A stretch of DNA of 64,000 nucleotides, taken from assembly GCF_900100395.1 (NCBI RefSeq), contig NZ_FNFB01000002.1:182554-246553 (forward strand), given 5' to 3'. The stretch is from Nonomuraea maritima (GTDB lineage: Bacteria > Actinomycetota > Actinomycetes > Streptosporangiales > Streptosporangiaceae). This document shows positions 63,667-64,000 of this stretch, piece by piece; the first letter of the stretch is position 1; every line of letters begins with the position of its first letter. Under the pieces are notes generated by a model, which saw only the letters and a program-made list of their open reading frames with translations, ran no database searches and was not told the origin of the DNA. The position numbers were made by a program, and so were the translations under genes.

Positions 63667-63906
63667 TCACTCAGGAAGTCTCACCAGGAATACGGCGATC
63701 GCGATTCCCAGGAGCACCGAGAGAATGCGCATGGTCCGCGAACGGACCGGCAGGGCGCAGGAGATGATCGTAGGTACATAGGCAACCTGCAGGATGAAGC
63801 GGACGATGAACAGCATGTCCCTGTCCACGGCATCCGGTCCGTCGCCCCACCATTCGTGAATCGGGATCAGCTTGCTGTAGGCAGTGGACAGCAAGGCCGC
63901 CGCGAA
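63667..63906 (-). pseudogene. Membrane-protein gene truncated at its 5' end by an IS element
   Basis: The frame on the minus strand reads through 63906 without a start of its own (AAALLSTAYSKLIPIHEWWG) and ends at 63667 with two helices, MLFIVRFILQVAYVPTIISC and the following ILSVLLGIAIAVFLV. The open frame continues upstream into the terminal repeat of the insertion element that begins at 63907, so the N-terminal part has been displaced. A TTG at 63894 could start a 75-residue peptide, but the junction makes a broken gene more likely. Original function unknown. Confidence 0.6.
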
Positions 63907-64000
63907 GGGCCTGTCCAGTAGACGGTGTAACTCAGCGTGACTTGTTTTAGCGGGTGGTGGGGGTCAGGCGGCCTTCGAAGGTGACGGCGAAGGCGTTCAA
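63907..64000 (-). mobile_element. End of an IS256-family insertion sequence
   Basis: From 63907 the sequence GGGCCTGTCCAGTAGACGG, continuing TGTAAC, looks like the terminal inverted repeat of actinobacterial IS256-family elements. A transposase 3' end lies 40 bp inside. The rest of the element and the second terminal repeat are outside the window. The element interrupts the membrane-protein gene to the left. Confidence 0.65.
63947..64000 (-). CDS. IS256-family transposase, C-terminal fragment (runs off window)
   Basis: Only the last 17 codons are present (LNAFAVTFEGRLTPTTR, stop at 63947-63949). The LNxFAxxFEGR ending is typical of IS256-family (Mutator-type) DDE transposases. The catalytic domain is outside the window. 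It is too short for a firm family call by itself; the adjoining terminal-repeat-like end supports it. Confidence 0.6.
   Translation of the reverse strand: MNAFAVTFEGRLTPTTR

Overview
This is about 64 kb of very GC-rich, densely packed DNA with many GTG starts and 4-bp stop/start overlaps. The gene content points to a spore-forming actinomycete, probably of the Streptosporangiales (Nonomuraea/Streptosporangium type; this placement is inference). Supporting genes are mycothiol deacetylase mshB, a Mycobacterium-type Sdh1 complex, an XRE-DUF5753/DUF397/HATPase set, an ECF sigma factor paired with a CU044_5270 protein, and an ispH/rmuC/ychF neighbourhood resembling the Rv1099-Rv1112 region of M. 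tuberculosis. No rRNA, tRNA or CRISPR array was seen.

Layout. 1-6.2 kb: an EamA exporter divergent from a MocR regulator, a Gfo/Idh/MocA dehydrogenase, an MFS permease and two small DUF proteins (DUF998, DUF1707). 6.2-15.6 kb: a housekeeping block of glpX, a TetR regulator, DUF4245, xseB and xseA (convergent, not in one operon), a lipid-droplet-associated-type protein, ispH, DUF6542, rmuC, a Cys-rich lipoprotein and ychF. 15.8-19.6 kb: a large secreted subtilisin. 20.3-31.0 kb: a tightly coupled operon resembling the Tcp/VirB conjugation apparatus: TcpC-like, a small membrane protein, a TcpE protein fused to a MinD-like ATPase, a VirB4-type ATPase, a VirB6-like channel protein, a VirB8-like protein and a lytic transglycosylase-NlpC/P60 hydrolase. 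There is no relaxase, coupling ATPase or integrase. A Nudix hydrolase and two long low-complexity membrane proteins follow (31.0-34.8 kb).

34.9-45.8 kb: two different succinate dehydrogenase/fumarate reductase operons. The first (minus strand) is of the mycobacterial Sdh1 type and has two CRP-like sites upstream. The second (plus strand) is the Bacteroides-type sdhCAB, divergent from a LysR regulator. A phosphorelay set lies between them: receiver-PP2C phosphatase, histidine kinase, receiver. 45.8-50.3 kb: an AAA ATPase with a PD-(D/E)XK nuclease tail, preceded by a perfect AT-rich palindrome; an ECF sigma/CU044_5270 pair; and an RtcB RNA ligase. 50.4-54.6 kb: an ArsR-type regulator with an MFS exporter, then a HATPase/XRE-DUF5753/DUF397 developmental-type set and an APH-family kinase.

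54.8-64 kb: a NarK-like nitrate/nitrite porter, a heterodimeric ABC exporter with one degenerate ATP site, a DPP-IV-like S9 peptidase, mshB with its DUF6113 neighbour, and a flavin reductase. The right edge holds a membrane-protein gene cut off by an IS256-family element that continues out of the window. Seven strong GC-rich hairpins close convergent or isolated transcription units. The most unusual features are the relaxase-less Tcp-like locus with its TcpE/pseudo-ATPase fusion, the palindrome-led ATPase-nuclease, the CHSCRH motif in the Sdh1 membrane subunit, and the complementary lesions of the ABC pair.
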